Source: Lewinellaceae bacterium (GTDB lineage Bacteria; Bacteroidota; Bacteroidia; Chitinophagales; Saprospiraceae). From it: a stretch of 64,000 nucleotides of DNA. Of this stretch, positions 61,852 through 64,000 are shown one piece after another. A model generated the notes under the pieces. That model saw only the letters and a program-made list of their open reading frames with translations. It did no database searches and was not told the origin of the DNA. Made by a program: the position numbers and the translations under genes. The stretch spans positions 310,001 through 374,000 of the forward strand of contig JACJXZ010000006.1 in assembly GCA_020636375.1 (NCBI GenBank). Direction: 5' to 3'. Position 1 is the stretch's first letter, and each line of letters begins with the position of its first letter.

Positions 61852-62904
61852 ATGCGAATTTCTCTTCTCCTGGCACTGGCCGCCACCCTGTGGCTGAGCA
61901 ACTGCAAGAAAGATGACGAACAACCCGCCGGCAGCCTGGTAGAGGCCGGCGCCGGGGTACTGGTCACCAACGAAGGCGGCTTCAACGACGGCAACGCTTC
62001 GGTGAGTTACTTCAAATTTGAAGGCAAATCTATAGAGCAGGAGCTGTTCGCCGGCGTGAACGGGCGCCCCCTCGGCGACATCCTGCAGAGCATGGCGCTG
62101 GTGGGCGAAACAGCCTATCTGGTGCTCAACAACTCTCAGCGCATTGAGATTGTGGACGTCAATACGTTTGAATCGGAAGGCGCCATCGAGGTGCAGGGCT
62201 CTCCCCGCTACTTTCTGCCCATCGACGACGAAACGGCCTACGTCTCCGACCTGTTCGGAGGAGTGATCCACGTGGTGAGCCTCTCCGGCCGGGCCGTTAC
62301 CGCCTCCATACCCATGCCGCAGGGCTGGACCGAGCAGATGATCAAGGTGGGCACCGAAGTTTTCGTCGCCAGCCCCAGTTCCTCCGGCCAGGCACCCAAC
62401 CGGCAGCTGTTCGTGGTCGACAGCGAAAATCACGTCCTGACAGACAGTATCGAAGTAGGCCTAAGCCCTACCGCCCTGGTGCAGGACGCCGGCGGCAAGC
62501 TTTGGGCGCTCTGCTCCGGCGATTTTGATACCGGAACGCCCGGCGGGTTATATCAGGTGGACCCGCAAACCAAATCTGTCCTGCAAAGCTTCCCCTTCCC
62601 GGACAACAACATCGGCTTCGCCCCCCGCCTGGCCATCGACCAGGCGGGCCAGCGGCTGTTTTATACGAAGATCGACCTGTACGCCATGCCGGTCAATGCC
62701 GCCGCCCTGCCGGCCGCGCCGCTCATCCCCGCCGACGGCCGCGGCCTGTACGGCCTGGGCATAGAGCCGGGTACCGGCTACATCTGGCTCGGCGACGCGG
62801 GCGACTACAAGAGCCGGCAGATGATCTACCGCTACGACCGGGAGGGGAATTTGCTGGATGAAGCGCTGGCGGGCGTGGCGCCGAATGGGTTTTGGTTTTA
62901 TTGA
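61852..62904 (+). CDS. YncE-type beta-propeller lipoprotein, BtuG-like
   Basis: ATG 61852 (MRISLLLALAATLWLSNC) gives a lipoprotein signal with Cys18. The 350-residue protein is a repeated propeller (VLVTNEGGFNDGNASVSYFKFE, AYLVLNNSQRIEIVDVNTFES, AYVSDLFGGVIHVVSLSGR, LFVVDSENHVLTDSIEVGLSPTALVQD, LGIEPGTGYIWLGDAGDYKSRQMIYRY). The fold and the position after a BtuB-type gene under a B12 riboswitch match BtuG, the surface cobalamin-capturing lipoprotein of Bacteroides. Direct cobalamin binding is inferred. Confidence 0.82.
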   Translation: MRISLLLALAATLWLSNCKKDDEQPAGSLVEAGAGVLVTNEGGFNDGNASVSYFKFEGKSIEQELFAGVNGRPLGDILQSMALVGETAYLVLNNSQRIEIVDVNTFESEGAIEVQGSPRYFLPIDDETAYVSDLFGGVIHVVSLSGRAVTASIPMPQGWTEQMIKVGTEVFVASPSSSGQAPNRQLFVVDSENHVLTDSIEVGLSPTALVQDAGGKLWALCSGDFDTGTPGGLYQVDPQTKSVLQSFPFPDNNIGFAPRLAIDQAGQRLFYTKIDLYAMPVNAAALPAAPLIPADGRGLYGLGIEPGTGYIWLGDAGDYKSRQMIYRYDREGNLLDEALAGVAPNGFWFY

Positions 62905-63002
62905 GGTATAGGTTTGCAACAGTTTTTCTAACAATAGTCCGTGGTATTTTTCCTCACGCGGAGAAACAAGTGATTGACTATCAATAGATTGCAACCCATT
63001 TG

Positions 63003-63168
63003 GGCTACCATTCTAACGTTAGACACTGTTGATCGTTGATCGTTGTCGGTTGTTGGTTGCCGGGTCTTCGGCATCAACCTGGTGCCAATTATTGGCTGCC
63101 AACAGTTGGGAACAACAATCAACGGTCAACAATCAACGGCCAACTTGTCCAGCATTAGACGGGTAGCC
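63003..63168. repeat. Related repeat with GGCTACC / AGACGGGTAGCC ends (copy E, replaced interior)
   Basis: It starts GGCTACCATTCTAACG and ends TTGTCCAGCATTAGACGGG then TAGCC. The interior is made of GTTGATCGTTG/CAACAATCAACGG units that can fold back, unlike copies A-D. It lies 6 bp before copy D. Confidence 0.55.
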
Positions 63169-63174
63169 CTCATT

Positions 63175-63451
63175 GGCTACCCGTCTAAGGGATTGCGCAA
63201 TAATAAGTTACACAGAATAGACGAAGTTATTTTGTGCGCTAACAAGGCGAAAAACGCAGACATAGCGGGGCTACGGCGTCCCGCTCAATCTGAGCGGGAT
63301 CAACGCAGTTAGCGCGCAAAAGAACGAGTCTAAATGGGTAATTTATTTTTGCGCAATCCCTAAGGCTGGACACTCCATGCCTCCTGCACACGCTTGGCCT
63401 CGACTCCGCTCGGCTTTCCCCTTTCTGCTGTCCAACCTTAGACGGGTAGCC
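63175..63451. repeat. Dispersed repeat with terminal inverted repeats (copy D), split by a miniature element
   Basis: GGCTACCCGTCTAA (63175-63188) continues after the 172-bp insertion as TAAGGCTGGACACTCCATGCC and ends AGACGGGTAGCC (63440-63451). Without the insertion it is a 102-bp short form like copy C. Confidence 0.88.
63189..63360. mobile_element. 172-bp miniature inverted-repeat element with TAA duplication
   Basis: Ends GGGATTGCGCAA and TTGCGCAATCCC are exact inverted repeats. TAA is present on both sides (63186-63188 and 63361-63363), and the host repeat fits together when the element and one TAA are removed. The interior has further fold-back sequences (GCGCTAAC...GTTAGCGC, CCCGCTCAATCTGAGCGGG) and no gene. 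Confidence 0.85.
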
Positions 63452-63505
63452 AAACGCTACGAAGTATTGTTCTAAGGGACGGACATCCGACGTACTTTAC
63501 CCAAG

Positions 63506-63606
63506 TTCGATATGTAGGCCCCAACTTTTCACTAGCCCAGTTTTTGCGGTCCGCCGTCGACCGTCAGCCGTTAACCGTCCGCCGAGGTTGGGGTCTACAT
63601 ATCGAA
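63506..63606. repeat. 101-bp inverted-repeat element upstream of purC
   Basis: TTCGATATGTAGGCCCCAAC (63506-63525) pairs with GTTGGGGTCTACATATCGAA (63587-63606), one mismatch. The loop carries GTCCGCCGTCGACCGTC-type repeats related to the motif at 11626-11680. It could be a hairpin in the purC leader or a mobile repeat. Confidence 0.7.
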
Positions 63607-63679
63607 AACCGGTTTAGATATCAATATCTTATGCGAATCCAGAGCTATAAAACCCTACCTTTAGGCCAAAAAACAGCCT

Positions 63680-64000
63680 ATGCCAACACTGCCCAAGGCC
63701 GTCCTGGAAACCCGCTTCCGGTTTCCGGGGCAGACGGATTTCTATCGAGGGAAAGTGCGCGATGTCTACACCATCGGCGACAAACTGGTGATGGTCGCAT
63801 CCGACCGCATCTCTGCCTTCGACCACATCCTGCCCCGCCCCATCCCCTACAAGGGGCAGGTGCTCAACCAGATCGCCGCCCACTTCCTGGAAGCTACCCG
63901 CGAAATTGCCCCCAACTGGCTCCTGGCCACCCCCGACCCCAACGTGGCGGTGGGCGTCGCCTGCGAACCCTACAAGGTGGAAATGGTCATCCGCGGCTAC
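63680..64000 (+). CDS. purC: SAICAR synthetase PurC, N-terminal part (cut by window end)
   Basis: The ATG at 63680 opens MPTLPKAVLETRFRFPGQTD, followed by FYRGKVRDVYTIGDKLVMVASDRISAFDHILPRPIPYKGQVLNQIAAHFLE, the GKVRDxY and SDRISAFD signatures of phosphoribosylaminoimidazole-succinocarboxamide synthase. CEPYKVEMVIRGY closes the visible part. It makes SAICAR from CAIR, aspartate and ATP in purine synthesis. The stop is outside the window. Confidence 0.93.
   Translation, partial: MPTLPKAVLETRFRFPGQTDFYRGKVRDVYTIGDKLVMVASDRISAFDHILPRPIPYKGQVLNQIAAHFLEATREIAPNWLLATPDPNVAVGVACEPYKVEMVIRGY

Noticed and set aside
1..64000. tRNA and rRNA genes
   Set aside because: I scanned the gene-free spaces by eye for cloverleaf ends and conserved T-loop sequence and saw none; a covariance search would be decisive.

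Overview
The window looks like a chromosomal segment of a Bacteroidota bacterium, most likely a Saprospirales-type marine or sludge organism (inference). Supporting signs are a SusC/SusD pair, a hybrid two-component regulator with a sensor propeller and AraC output, several secreted proteins with Por (type IX) secretion tails, DUF4139, DUF4058 and DUF4143 family proteins, and a TANNTTTG-type promoter. The backbone is GC-rich. Four AT-rich islands (about 15.35-18.45, 44.15-46.95, 50.0-56.6 kb, plus the small repeats) stand out by eye as foreign.

Layout. 0-12 kb: a membrane-anchored HTH protein diverges from a six-gene operon (SusC, SusD, SGNH hydrolase, Calx-beta/lamin-tail-like lipoprotein, alpha/beta-hydrolase lipoprotein, SLC13 transporter). 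12-15 kb: a very long 2-oxoglutarate/Fe(II) oxygenase-like protein. 15.3-18.5 kb: an overlapping AAA ATPase + TOPRIM-like gene pair of anti-phage type, and a class III aminotransferase remnant. 18.7-31 kb: PlsC-like acyltransferase, DUF4143 remnant, GH2 glycosidase, DUF234 ATPase, DUF4058 protein, a large beta-helix/MopE-repeat secreted protein, and a DUF4139 protein. 31-44 kb: VCBS/UnbV secreted protein, hybrid two-component regulator, LytTR regulator and LytS-type kinase, sugar isomerase-like TIM barrel, secreted phosphodiesterase. 44-47 kb: a frameshifted HxlR regulator diverging from a SnoaL-like lipoprotein with an operator/promoter, DinB, and an orphan HigA with a remnant of HigB.

47.26-49.68 kb is a complete IS66-family insertion sequence with an exact 8-bp target duplication. 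Its transposase gene carries two in-frame copies of the same small palindromic insert. Immediately beyond it, 50.0-56.6 kb is a compact seven-gene AT-rich operon: GTP cyclohydrolase I, ATP-grasp ligase, guanidinoacetate methyltransferase-like enzyme, glycosyltransferase 2, radical SAM enzyme, cobalamin-binding-type radical SAM enzyme, and glycine-amidinotransferase-like enzyme. The catalytic residues of the amidinotransferase and of the guanidino methyltransferase are present. This looks like an undescribed biosynthetic pathway for a guanidino-containing compound and is the main discovery candidate.

56.6-64 kb: M1 aminopeptidase; a cobalamin riboswitch followed by a BtuB-type receptor and a BtuG-like beta-propeller lipoprotein, flanked by inverted arrays of a 10-bp repeat; then the start of purC. 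The intergenic space is unusually full of small repeats: a family with GGCTACCCGTCT terminal inverted repeats (four or more copies, one split by a second miniature element with a TAA duplication), 10-bp arrays at four loci, and long hairpins.
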